Origin: Acidicapsa ligni
GTDB lineage: Bacteria; Acidobacteriota; Terriglobia; Terriglobales; Acidobacteriaceae
Length of the DNA: 64,000 nucleotides
Direction of reading: 5' to 3'
NCBI RefSeq assembly: GCF_025685655.1
Contig: NZ_JAGSYG010000003.1
Span: 248,001 to 312,000, forward strand
The notes below the pieces were generated by a model. That model searched no databases. It saw only the letters and a program-made list of their open reading frames with translations, and was not told the DNA's origin. A program made the position numbers and the translations under genes. This document shows, one piece after another, positions 38,367 through 46,746 of this stretch (its first letter is position 1; the number at the start of each line of letters is the position of its first letter).

Positions 38367-39239
38367 ATGCGTTTCGAAGATTGGGATTGCGGGCGAATTC
38401 CCGCGGGTGAGGTCAGCCTCTTCTACCGCAGGGCCGGTAGCGGCCATCCTCTAGTCCTCGTGCATGGATGTCCCATGCATTCGCTTATGTGGCATCACAT
38501 CGCACCAGCCTTGGCAAAAGACTTCGATGTTATCGCTTATGACCAACGAGGCATGGGCATGTCGACGATTACTGCGTCGGCCTACGATGGGACCACGCGA
38601 GGAAATGATCTGAAGGCTCTTCTGGATCACCTCGGGATCAAGCGTGCCCACGTAGTCGGCTTCGATCTAGGTGCTCAGACCGTTGCCTCGTTCGCCCGCG
38701 ACAACCGCGAGATGGTGGAACGCCTGTCTTTCATCGAGTACGCTCTCCCTGGCTTCGGGTACGAACAGCACATGAATCCAAATCCCGAATGGACGATCGA
38801 TTCGAATTGGCATTTGGGATTATTCACTATCCCTACCGTCGCGGAGTTTCTCTTCTCGGGCCGCGAACGCCAGATGCTCTCGTGGTGGTTTCATCACATC
38901 GCATACTCCGGCAACAGCTACATGAGTCCTGAGCACTTCGAAGCCTATGCGCAGACTCTATCCAAGCCCGGCGGCTTACGCGCCTGCATTGAGCACTACG
39001 CAACGGTGTGGAAGGATTCGAAGGACAACGCAGTCTTTCACGAGAAGCCGCTTGAGATGCCGACTCTCGCCTTGGGAGGCGAAGCATCTCTCGCATCCTT
39101 CACGCAAGCTGCCTGGAAAGATGTCGCGAGCAATCTCACGAGCGCAATCATTCCAAAGGCAGGCCACTGGATCAGCGATGAGAACCCCGCCTTCACTGCT
39201 GGTGCTTTACGCGACTTCTTCAAGGCGGCACGAAGCTAA
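38367..39239 (+). CDS. Alpha/beta hydrolase with Asp nucleophile (epoxide hydrolase / dehalogenase type)
   Basis: A 290-residue cytosolic protein. H-G-C-P-M-H is the oxyanion region. The nucleophile elbow reads V-G-F-D-L-G-A-Q, that is Asp rather than Ser, as in epoxide hydrolases and haloalkane or haloacetate dehalogenases. The general-base His is in K-A-G-H-W-I-S near the C-terminus. The sequence cannot decide between the epoxide and halide roles. AAGGAG is 8 bp upstream of the ATG. The next gene is separated by a strong hairpin. Confidence 0.85.
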   Translation: MRFEDWDCGRIPAGEVSLFYRRAGSGHPLVLVHGCPMHSLMWHHIAPALAKDFDVIAYDQRGMGMSTITASAYDGTTRGNDLKALLDHLGIKRAHVVGFDLGAQTVASFARDNREMVERLSFIEYALPGFGYEQHMNPNPEWTIDSNWHLGLFTIPTVAEFLFSGRERQMLSWWFHHIAYSGNSYMSPEHFEAYAQTLSKPGGLRACIEHYATVWKDSKDNAVFHEKPLEMPTLALGGEASLASFTQAAWKDVASNLTSAIIPKAGHWISDENPAFTAGALRDFFKAARS

Positions 39240-39276
39240 GCGCATCGTTATGCGATGTTGCACGTGGCAACGAACA

Positions 39277-39309
39277 GCCGGCATGAACAGTCAGACCGCT
39301 CATGCCGGC
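39277..39309 (+). terminator. Strong hairpin between hydrolase and cupin genes
   Basis: Arms GCCGGCATGA (39277-39286) and TCATGCCGGC (39300-39309) with a 13-base loop and no T-run. It may be a terminator or an mRNA-stability or processing element. It argues that the cupin gene starts downstream, at 39354. Confidence 0.5.
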
Positions 39310-39353
39310 CTCAACCGCTCTCAGAGCAGGAAAGTTCGACAAGCAAAACTGAA

Positions 39354-39938
39354 ATGTATAACGACGATCGAATAGAAGATGAAGTTACAAGGGCTACCGC
39401 TCCATTCGCAAGAGGTGCTCAACTGGAGAACACCCTGTTCTACATGGGGAGCCTGATGTCCGTACTCGTCTCCTCAAAAGAAAGCGGCGGTAGACTTTGC
39501 CTGCTTGAGTATCGCTCCCAACCTGGTCATGAGCCGCCTCCACACATCCACCTTGAGCAGGAAGAGTTGCTCTACATCCTCGAAGGCGAGGTGGAAGTGT
39601 ATGCCCCCGGACAAAAATCTTATGTAGGTGCAGGCCAGTGTCTCTTCATCCCTCGTGGTCAGGCTCACGCATGGTATGTGCTGACGGATGAATTGCGGAT
39701 GCTTATCCTCACGCAGCCCGGTGGTCTCGATAGCTATTTTGAAACGATGGGTACTCCCGCGACGAGTTTGGAGCTACCGAGCGCGGCCACTACCTATGCG
39801 ATGGATGATCCCTCGCGAGCGATCCGTATAGGCGCGGAGTTTGGCATGACCATCCTGACGCCAGAGGAGACGAAAGAGCTGCTGCCTCACTACCCAGGTT
39901 TCGGTAACAAACCCACTCCAAGGAGAGTACAAAGCTAA
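39354..39938 (+). CDS. Cupin-domain protein
   Basis: A 194-residue protein with a cupin_2 barrel. Motif 1 is P-G-H-E-P-P-P-H-I-H-L-E-Q-E-E with metal ligands, and motif 2 is P-R-G-Q-A-H-A-W. It likely binds a metal and a small substrate; the reaction is unknown. The ATG at 39354 is chosen because the frame upstream runs through a stable hairpin and is not protein-like. Its stop is one base before the alcohol dehydrogenase start, so the two are co-translated. Confidence 0.85.
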   Translation: MYNDDRIEDEVTRATAPFARGAQLENTLFYMGSLMSVLVSSKESGGRLCLLEYRSQPGHEPPPHIHLEQEELLYILEGEVEVYAPGQKSYVGAGQCLFIPRGQAHAWYVLTDELRMLILTQPGGLDSYFETMGTPATSLELPSAATTYAMDDPSRAIRIGAEFGMTILTPEETKELLPHYPGFGNKPTPRRVQS

Positions 39939-39939
39939 C

Positions 39940-41001
39940 ATGAAATCCGCCGTCTATTATGGTCCATTCGATATCCGCTGTGCGGAGATCAAGCCTCTTG
40001 AAATCTCACTAGGCCACGAGATACTTGTCCAGGTCGAGGCAACCTCGATCTGCGGATCAGATCTACACCTCTATCGCGGCGCTCTCGATTTCCTCATGCA
40101 AAAGGGCCACTCCTCGACCGGGCATGAACTCGTAGGCCGTGTTGTTGAGGTCGGTCCACAGGTCACAAGATTCAAGCCGGGTGATCGCATCACCACGCCT
40201 TACTCAGTATCCTGCGGCTACTGCTACATGTGCGAAGCAGGCCAGACAGGTCACTGTGAGACGACAAACGGAGCCATCATAGGTTTCGGCATTCCGCTAG
40301 GAGACCTTGGCGGAACCCAGGCTGAGTACATTCTCATTCCTTATGCCGACGCAAACGCAATGCAGGTTCCCGAAGATATCCCGGCCGAGGCCGCTCTCAC
40401 CCTGTCCTGCAATCTGCCATCGGCCATCGTCGGCGTAACCGAAGCAGATGTTCAACTCGGCGATACGGTCGCGATCGTAGGCTGCGGACCTACCGGGCTG
40501 ATGACAATGGACTGTGCCTTTCTTCGCGGCGCGGGCAAGGTTGTCCTTCTGGACCGAGTTCCGCATCGTTTGGCTGTAGCTCAAGCAAAGGGCGCAGTCA
40601 CGATCAACATTGACGACGAGGACTGGAAAGAACGCGCTCTCGCAGAAACTCAGGGCCGTGGATTCGACAAAGTCATCGAAGTCGTCGGTATGCCTGAAGC
40701 TCTGCAGATTAGCTTGGATATCGTAAGGCGCGGGGGAATCATCTCGGCGATCGGAGTCTTCTGCGACGACTCCTTCACCATCAGCCCTATCTATTTCACC
40801 ACGCGCAATATCGATCTTCGTACGAATGGTACAGCCAACGTGAGACCGTCGATTACGCAGGCGCTGACGATGCTAAAGCGGGGCATCATCAATCCAAAAG
40901 AATACTTCACACACGAATTCGCCCTATCCAACGTAGATCAGGCATACGCAACTTTCTACGGCAAGAAGGACGGAGTAGTGAAGGTACTGATTCGTCCCTA
41001 A
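39940..41001 (+). CDS. Zinc-dependent alcohol dehydrogenase (MDR family)
   Basis: A 353-residue medium-chain dehydrogenase. Catalytic zinc ligands are in S-I-C-G-S-D-L-H and G-H-E-L-V-G; the structural zinc lobe is C-G-Y-C-Y-M-C-E-A-G-Q-T-G-H-C. The nucleotide fold has V-G-C-G-P-T-G-L. It oxidises an alcohol or polyol with NAD(P). It is tightly linked to the cupin gene and is the last of the AraC-associated group. An inverted repeat follows at 41007-41055. Confidence 0.92.
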   Translation: MKSAVYYGPFDIRCAEIKPLEISLGHEILVQVEATSICGSDLHLYRGALDFLMQKGHSSTGHELVGRVVEVGPQVTRFKPGDRITTPYSVSCGYCYMCEAGQTGHCETTNGAIIGFGIPLGDLGGTQAEYILIPYADANAMQVPEDIPAEAALTLSCNLPSAIVGVTEADVQLGDTVAIVGCGPTGLMTMDCAFLRGAGKVVLLDRVPHRLAVAQAKGAVTINIDDEDWKERALAETQGRGFDKVIEVVGMPEALQISLDIVRRGGIISAIGVFCDDSFTISPIYFTTRNIDLRTNGTANVRPSITQALTMLKRGIINPKEYFTHEFALSNVDQAYATFYGKKDGVVKVLIRP

Positions 41002-41454
41002 AACCCCTCCATCCCGGGATGCATGGCGATTCAAAACTGCGCTACCGGGATGGAGTACTTGTGAACCGGAGGCGCTAACGATCACATCGCCAAGTTGCTT
41101 GAGCGTTCGCCACCATGCCGCGTTTTTCCCCGGCACGATCTGAGATAGAACAGTTCCCCCTATCATCCGAACCTCAAGCCGCTTATCAGGTCAATGACGG
41201 CCATGATCTTGATGACCTATCTTGAAATCCGCCACCCGGCGAAACAGGACGCCCAAGGTGCTCTCCAAAACACCTCGATCACCCTAGCCGCCTTCAACTA
41301 GCGCCGTTCTATCATGACTCGTGGTTCTTCACTTTTCGATACTGAGTCTTCAGATTGATTGTTAGAGCTTTGGAGTGAAGGCATATGGATTGCAGGAGTG
41401 CGGGACTGACATAAGCAGCTCCGTTTCTGCGAAGTTTAGTATCAATTCACTTAA
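41002..41454. other. Intergenic region after the dehydrogenase
   Basis: It separates convergent genes. The 11-bp arms CTCCATCCCGG (41007-41017) and CCGGGATGGAG (41045-41055) form a hairpin with a 27-base loop directly after the dehydrogenase stop, probably a terminator without a U-tract. The remaining 400 bp show no gene and no repeat. Confidence 0.5.
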
Positions 41455-42300
41455 CTATGAAAAAGAAACACTCACCTCAGTCAGGTGTACCGGACGTAGC
41501 AGTTGCATAGTACAAACGATGCCCGGTAAAAGAAACGCCAGCGACCCAATCACCCACATGATGGCGGCACCTAACACCTGATCGTCCACGAGCGAAACGT
41601 GAAATGGATTTGAATTTCTGACATAAAACTCGTAGATCGGGCGGTCACAGAAGGCAAGAAAAGCGCAGAGAAGTGTGTTTATCACGTCCGCCGAAACGAG
41701 ATAAATCAGTACGCCCCAGCCTTTGAGGCGCGGCGAAGAAGGCCACGGCTGCACAATGTGCCACCAAAAAAGCAACGATGTGAACAAGAAGCACAGATGT
41801 TCGACTGCATGCCACGCTTCATGTTCTAAAGCGAAATCGTATGCCGCCGGAGTATGCCATACGAGGTAAGTCAGGTTCATAGCCATCCACGCCGCAACTG
41901 GAGACGTGAGCCATCTGGCGTACCTTTGCATCCATGAGAGGCGCATCAGGGGCCCGACAAACAATTGCAGGAAAATCAGCGGCAGACCTCGCAGAAGCGG
42001 TACTCCAGGCAATCCGAGGAGCAGGAGTGGGGGCACGACAGACATGATCAGGAGGTGTTCGACCATGTGCGCACTCAGAAGAGCATCGGCGAAACCGTCC
42101 ATGGGGGATCCGACTGCCATCCAGAGGATTGCCAGCCCGGCGAGGAATGAGAGTAACTGAAAGCTAGTGAACTGGGAGGGCCTGGTTTTTCGAATCTTGA
42201 TCCACCCGCGCAGGTAAATGATCGCCGTAATCGCTATGGATAAGGTGAGCCAAATCGGAAACTCCCAGTCTGCCAGGACTTCTTTTACACTGTCTGACAT
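41455..42300 (-). CDS. ctaG: Cytochrome c oxidase assembly protein CtaG (caa3 type)
   Basis: A 281-residue membrane protein with about seven hydrophobic segments. The conserved His motifs A-H-M-V-E-H, V-W-H-T and E-A-W-H-A-V-E-H, in the membrane segments, match the CtaG_caa3 family (PF09678). It helps deliver copper or assemble caa3 oxidase. It is the last gene of the respiratory operon, 2 bp after cytochrome b. Confidence 0.9.
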   Translation of the reverse strand: MSDSVKEVLADWEFPIWLTLSIAITAIIYLRGWIKIRKTRPSQFTSFQLLSFLAGLAILWMAVGSPMDGFADALLSAHMVEHLLIMSVVPPLLLLGLPGVPLLRGLPLIFLQLFVGPLMRLSWMQRYARWLTSPVAAWMAMNLTYLVWHTPAAYDFALEHEAWHAVEHLCFLFTSLLFWWHIVQPWPSSPRLKGWGVLIYLVSADVINTLLCAFLAFCDRPIYEFYVRNSNPFHVSLVDDQVLGAAIMWVIGSLAFLLPGIVCTMQLLRPVHLTEVSVSFS

Positions 42301-42302
42301 AG

Positions 42303-43829
42303 TTAGGGCAGCCTTCCGGATTGCTCCTGTTGTGGCCGTGAACTGCCGGCAACCATAGTGCCAAGGCTTCGCGAGGCATCTATCGCTGGCGCCTGGTAGT
42401 TGTTACGCAGGGTGACGAGAAAGCTCACAAGCGCCTTTGTCTCAGCTGGACTGAGTGCATTGCCGTAAGCGGGCATATTGCCGCCTCCCTGCAAGACCTG
42501 GCGAATCATCTGGTCTTCGGTCATGCGCGAAGCAACCGTATCCAACGCCGGGCCGCGCATACCTCCCGCACCATCGAGCGCATGACAATTTCGGCATTGC
42601 TTGTACTGAAGAACAAGCGCTCCTTGGCATTGCAGTGGCGTTCGGTTGCGAAGGTACTTCACAGGCACCGGATCGCTTGCCCACGCATCCATAACAGGGC
42701 TCCAGGGCGTGTAAGTACCGAGATGCGTGAAGATACCGAGCGAGATAGCAACTATGGCCAGCGTAAGCACCGCTACGGGTCGCCGCGCCCAATGCCGTTC
42801 GCCTTCTGCGGCAAATACTGGAAGCAGTAGCATGGCCGCAATGATGAGCACGGGCGCAATCAAAATCACCGGTGTTTCGAGCGAAGGAGGAAGGAGAGAC
42901 AATACGGAGAAGATCCAGAGAAAAGCAGCGTCGGGTTTCGGTGCAGTCTGAATGATCGTTGGGTCGGGTGGTCCGCCGGGCCCGAAGGGTCCGAAGAAAA
43001 AAGCGCAGGCCATGACGGCGAACAAGATTGCCATGGCGAAGACTGCGTCTTTCCAGGCAGCATCGGGGACAAAGGGAATCCCAGTCTTGTCGGTCAGTTC
43101 ATGATATTCGCGCTCATAGGTCGCCTTCGTGACGATTCTGCCAGGCATGGGCCAGTCACTCACCCCATGACGAAGCACCATCCAGACGTGCACACCCACA
43201 CCCGCCAGCAAAAGGCCCGGAATGACAAAGACATGTAAAGCGAAGAAGCGCGAGAGAGTCGCTGCTCCGAGAATCGGTCCTCCTAATAGCAGGTGAACTA
43301 AAGGCGCTCCAACCAAAGGCACTCGGCTAACAATCGAAGCACCGATGCCAAGCCCCCAGTATGCATCCTGATCGAATCGCAAAACCTGTCCAGTGAAGGC
43401 CATTCCAAGCGTCAGGAGAAGAAGCAGTACTCCGACCATCCACGTCAATTCGCGAGGAAACTTATACGCTCCGAAGAGAAACACTTGCACCAGATGAATG
43501 ATGACAACGGCGACCATGAAGTTCGATCCCCATCCATGAAGTGCGCGCAGATACCATCCGAGCGGAGCGTAGTGGTTAAGCAGTTGAAGACTGCCCCACG
43601 CTTCATTTGCAGATGGGCTATACACCAGGCCCAGCAGGATGCCTGTCATGACTTGCAGAATGAGGAGAACTGTTGCGGCGCTTCCAAAAACATAGAGCCA
43701 GCTTGCGTTGTTGGCCGGCGTTGGATGCGTTGCAGCCTGCGCCAGGGGCTGAATGAGTCCGAGCCGATGCTCTAACCATTGCAGGGTTCTTCCCGCTATT
43801 CCCTTCGAACCAAATCCTATGCTTGCCAT
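42303..43829 (-). CDS. Cytochrome b fused to a C-terminal cytochrome c domain
   Basis: The membrane core of a bc-type quinol oxidase. Haem b ligands are in H-G-W-G-S-N and V-I-I-H, and in F-A-L-H-V and V-G-V-H-V-W. The subunit-IV-like part is fused behind, and a C-terminal mono-haem cytochrome c domain (C-R-N-C-H, then M-P-A-Y-G as Met ligand) follows. At the position of the quinol-site PEWY motif the protein reads K-P-D-A-A-F-L-W (42924-42935), so the usual Glu and Trp-Tyr are missing. The 508-residue length fits this fusion. It overlaps the Rieske gene by 13 bp. Confidence 0.9.
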   Translation of the reverse strand: MASIGFGSKGIAGRTLQWLEHRLGLIQPLAQAATHPTPANNASWLYVFGSAATVLLILQVMTGILLGLVYSPSANEAWGSLQLLNHYAPLGWYLRALHGWGSNFMVAVVIIHLVQVFLFGAYKFPRELTWMVGVLLLLLTLGMAFTGQVLRFDQDAYWGLGIGASIVSRVPLVGAPLVHLLLGGPILGAATLSRFFALHVFVIPGLLLAGVGVHVWMVLRHGVSDWPMPGRIVTKATYEREYHELTDKTGIPFVPDAAWKDAVFAMAILFAVMACAFFFGPFGPGGPPDPTIIQTAPKPDAAFLWIFSVLSLLPPSLETPVILIAPVLIIAAMLLLPVFAAEGERHWARRPVAVLTLAIVAISLGIFTHLGTYTPWSPVMDAWASDPVPVKYLRNRTPLQCQGALVLQYKQCRNCHALDGAGGMRGPALDTVASRMTEDQMIRQVLQGGGNMPAYGNALSPAETKALVSFLVTLRNNYQAPAIDASRSLGTMVAGSSRPQQEQSGRLP

Positions 43830-44452
43830 GGGTTCGACCTTTCTGTCGTTACGGCTGGTTCAATCTGAATCAAAGGCTTCTCACTGCAGCGTGCTTGTGT
43901 TGCCAGCGTTGGCATATTGCCTGAGTGGATTGCCAGGGAGTTACCGTTCAACCGTACTTTGTATTCGAAAAGACCTCTTTCCGGAGGGCCAGAAGCGCGA
44001 GAGCCGTCTTCGTAGTAGGCTCCGCCGTGACAGGGACAAAGGAAAAGCCGCGACTGAGAGAACCACCGTACCGGACAGCCGAGATGCGCGCAATTCACAG
44101 CAAAGACTTGAACGCTCTGAGTCGAAATACGGCGAACCCAGCATGAGACCTTGGCCGTGTCGCCGTCGCCGAGTCGAGATACTGGACTCTGAAAATTCAC
44201 CAATTTAGTCTGCCCGACGGGAAACCCATCGAGCGATCCAAGGTCAACCCACGATCCAGTTTCGGAGTCTCTCTTCGACGCAGGGCCAAACAGATATCCG
44301 ACGAGAGGAACCGCGAGGACTGCTCCTAACGCGGCGTTCAATATAACTGAGATCTTGAAGAGAAATACCCTGCGGGAGTGGACAATGGACTTCGATTCCA
44401 ACTCGCGGTCCGCGCTTGTCTCTTCTCCGGAATTTTCGATTTGATCGTTCAT
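43817..44452 (-). CDS. Rieske iron-sulfur protein
   Basis: A 212-residue protein with a twin-arginine-like S-R-R-V-F-L-F (residues 26-32) before a membrane anchor, as is common for Rieske proteins. The 2Fe-2S ligands are Cys121/His123 in C-A-H-L-G-C and Cys139/His142 in C-P-C-H-G-G, with the stabilising disulfide Cys126-Cys141. It takes electrons from quinol and passes them to cytochrome c. ATG 44452 has AAAGGAG just upstream; longer frames are not supported. Confidence 0.93.
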   Translation of the reverse strand: MNDQIENSGEETSADRELESKSIVHSRRVFLFKISVILNAALGAVLAVPLVGYLFGPASKRDSETGSWVDLGSLDGFPVGQTKLVNFQSPVSRLGDGDTAKVSCWVRRISTQSVQVFAVNCAHLGCPVRWFSQSRLFLCPCHGGAYYEDGSRASGPPERGLFEYKVRLNGNSLAIHSGNMPTLATQARCSEKPLIQIEPAVTTERSNPWQA

Positions 44453-44478
44453 GTTTTCTCCTTTGGAGTTCGTGGAGT

Positions 44479-45222
44479 TCACTTCACTTCGGCATACGGC
44501 TGGCCAGGTGTTTGCGTGCGATGAGCCGCAAGCCACGCTACGATGTCGCTAATCTCCTCACCTGTCATTGTCCTCAGCGGAGAGCCCTGAATGTCGGTGC
44601 GCCAATCGGGCATTCCACGTTCCGGCTGGCCGGAAATGATAATGCTGCGCAGGCCCTGATCACTGATCAACGCGAGATAAGAGGGATCGACAATCGATGC
44701 ACCGTGCAAAGATGCGCCGGCGTCAGTTCCCTTGCCATCTGCTCCGTGACAGCGCGCACAGGAGACTGCAAACGCTAGCTGTCCTCGCGCGGCGTCGCCT
44801 TCCTGGGCTTTCGCATAGGCGAGCGGGAGTAAACCGTGCAGCACATCCGGATGCGCCCACGCATCCAACATGCCTTTGGAGAGAATGCTGATCTGCTCCT
44901 CCGTCAGCAGACCTCCTTGTTCCTTTCCGAATGCGGGCATCATGGTTCCAGGCACGCCCTGCGTCGTGATCCGTCTGATGTTGTCTATCCCTGCAGTCGC
45001 AAGGTAAATGGGATTTGCGAGAGAGATTGCAACACCCCCTCTTCCCTGATCGCCATGACAGCCCGCGCAGTTATGTTTGTACAGTGTCATCGGTTCAAGC
45101 ACCTGTTCGGGACGGGGCGCTTCGGAGTGCAGGGATGGTTTCCCTGGTGCGTTTATGCAGCCTGTACCCGCACAACTTATAACGAATACAAGCAGAAAGA
45201 TTCGGAGATAGCAGATCGTCAT
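44479..45222 (-). CDS. Dihaem cytochrome c, membrane-anchored or lipoprotein
   Basis: A 247-residue exported protein. The N-terminal hydrophobic stretch ends in S-C-A-G-T-G-C, a possible lipobox. Two haem-binding motifs, C-A-G-C-H and C-A-R-C-H, each begin a cytochrome c domain; candidate Met ligands are in T-M-M-P-A-F and R-G-M-P-D-W. It probably carries electrons from the bc part to the caa3 oxidase. It overlaps the upstream membrane-protein gene by 4 bp. Confidence 0.9.
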   Translation of the reverse strand: MTICYLRIFLLVFVISCAGTGCINAPGKPSLHSEAPRPEQVLEPMTLYKHNCAGCHGDQGRGGVAISLANPIYLATAGIDNIRRITTQGVPGTMMPAFGKEQGGLLTEEQISILSKGMLDAWAHPDVLHGLLPLAYAKAQEGDAARGQLAFAVSCARCHGADGKGTDAGASLHGASIVDPSYLALISDQGLRSIIISGQPERGMPDWRTDIQGSPLRTMTGEEISDIVAWLAAHRTQTPGQPYAEVK

Positions 45223-46091
45223 TGAGGCGGTTCCTCCTGTCCGGTTATCTCCGCAGACTCGTCTGATAAAGAGGGACGATTGGAATGAATTCCTGCGCGA
45301 ACAGAAAGCGGCAGCGATCGAAATTGAGGCGTACGAATTTTTGCATGGAAGTTCACCACAAAGCCGCAGACCAGGCCAAATGTAAGCTGCGAGAGAACGA
45401 ACCAGAACCAGTCGATCCGCTCATTCAAAATGGGACTGATGATGCCCAGCGCGGAGTACATGATTCCGGTAAACAACAAGGGCGTCATGAAGCCTGCGGT
45501 AAGGACTGGATAGCGCGGAAACATTGGTAACAGCGCACCGTAGAGCATTCCCACGCCAAGCGAAACCAGGCTGTGAATTGCAAGTGCAGCCAGCAACCCC
45601 TGCATATGAAACTGACTCAGGAATGCATCGCTTGCATTTGCCCAACTGACAAACCCGCCCGCAGCCAGCAGGTTAGCCGCATACCAGGCGCTGTGATATC
45701 GCAGAAGGCCGAACAGGGCGGCAGGTACGGTCATCCAAATGCCCCCGGCAATACCACCGCGTATACCCGTCGAGAAACGAAACGTTTCTACGGGCACTAT
45801 CCTGCGGTGCATTCCGACTGCCGTTGGCCGGTCCATCACGGTGCGTGTACTCACAACTGGAATCTGGTCGTTGCTCACAGCGATGACTTCATGCGATTCA
45901 TGTGGCAGCACCTGGAAAAACCATCCAACACTTGCCACCAGCATGAGAGCCAGACCCAACACTCCAAGGACAAGGTGAGTCACTAATCCAGTGAGAATCA
46001 ATGACAGTCCAAGCGCCAGCACCATTGGCCACGGCGTGGGAGATGGAAGGAATACGGCTCTTGTTTGTGATTGCGGAAAGCGATTTTGCAT
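45219..46091 (-). CDS. Membrane protein of the oxidase operon, unknown function
   Basis: A 290-residue protein. Residues 20-60 hold two membrane helices that resemble small subunit IV of caa3 oxidases. After a soluble loop come about four more helices with polar residues (W-A-N-A-S-D and S-Q-F-H-M-Q-G). I do not recognise a family beyond this. Its place between oxidase subunit III and the dihaem cytochrome suggests a structural or assembly role. Confidence 0.65.
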   Translation of the reverse strand: MQNRFPQSQTRAVFLPSPTPWPMVLALGLSLILTGLVTHLVLGVLGLALMLVASVGWFFQVLPHESHEVIAVSNDQIPVVSTRTVMDRPTAVGMHRRIVPVETFRFSTGIRGGIAGGIWMTVPAALFGLLRYHSAWYAANLLAAGGFVSWANASDAFLSQFHMQGLLAALAIHSLVSLGVGMLYGALLPMFPRYPVLTAGFMTPLLFTGIMYSALGIISPILNERIDWFWFVLSQLTFGLVCGFVVNFHAKIRTPQFRSLPLSVRAGIHSNRPSLSDESAEITGQEEPPQ

Positions 46092-46132
46092 AGATCTCCT
46101 TCATGTCTCAATCGATTACGAGCACAGACCGC

Positions 46133-46729
46133 CTAGCGGCCTAATACATAGACAACAAGGAATACAACCACCCAGACTGCGTCGACGAAATGCCAGTACA
46201 GAGCGAGCACTTCCATGCGATTGCTTTGCTCTGTGGTCAAATGCCCGCGCAAAGAAAAAAGAAATGCAAAGGACAGCATGAGAAGCCCAAAGATCACATG
46301 AGTCGCATGCAGTCCGACGAGCGAATAAAAAGTTGTGCCGAAGAGATTGGTCTGAATGGTAAGGCCATCACGATAGATGAGGTGATACCACTCCATCGCT
46401 GTGCCTGAGATGAAGATGGTCCCAAGCAACACCGTCGCTACCAGCCAGATCGACGCGAGCATGCTTCTTCCGTGATGTACCGCGGATACCGCTAGATGAA
46501 CGGTGATACTGCTCGAGAGCAAACAAATCGTGGTGAAAATTGGAATGCTTAATACGTCATGCGGCGTCGAGCCGGCGAGGCTCTTGCCCAGGTAGTAGAC
46601 ATAAGCAACAACGAAGATCAGGAAAATTGTAGCTTCGGCTACGATGAGACAAAGCATCCCCACAATTCCGCGGGATGGCAATTCCCATGCTTCATTTGAA
46701 TCGCCAGTGAACAAAGCTGCTTCATTCAT
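46133..46729 (-). CDS. ctaE: Cytochrome c oxidase subunit III
   Basis: A 198-residue protein with five helices, the short form of subunit III. It has L-H-A-T-H-V-I-F-G near the middle and the C-terminal W-H-F-V-D-A-V-W-V, both subunit III signatures. It stabilises subunit I and its proton uptake. It follows subunit I by 17 bp. Confidence 0.93.
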   Translation of the reverse strand: MNEAALFTGDSNEAWELPSRGIVGMLCLIVAEATIFLIFVVAYVYYLGKSLAGSTPHDVLSIPIFTTICLLSSSITVHLAVSAVHHGRSMLASIWLVATVLLGTIFISGTAMEWYHLIYRDGLTIQTNLFGTTFYSLVGLHATHVIFGLLMLSFAFLFSLRGHLTTEQSNRMEVLALYWHFVDAVWVVVFLVVYVLGR

Positions 46730-46746
46730 GGAGTGTATGCGCCTTT

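Noticed and set aside
39257..39271. GTTGC-ACGTG-GCAAC hairpin resembling parS
   Set aside because: The right half is shifted by one base against the consensus; better explained as a small hairpin after the hydrolase gene.
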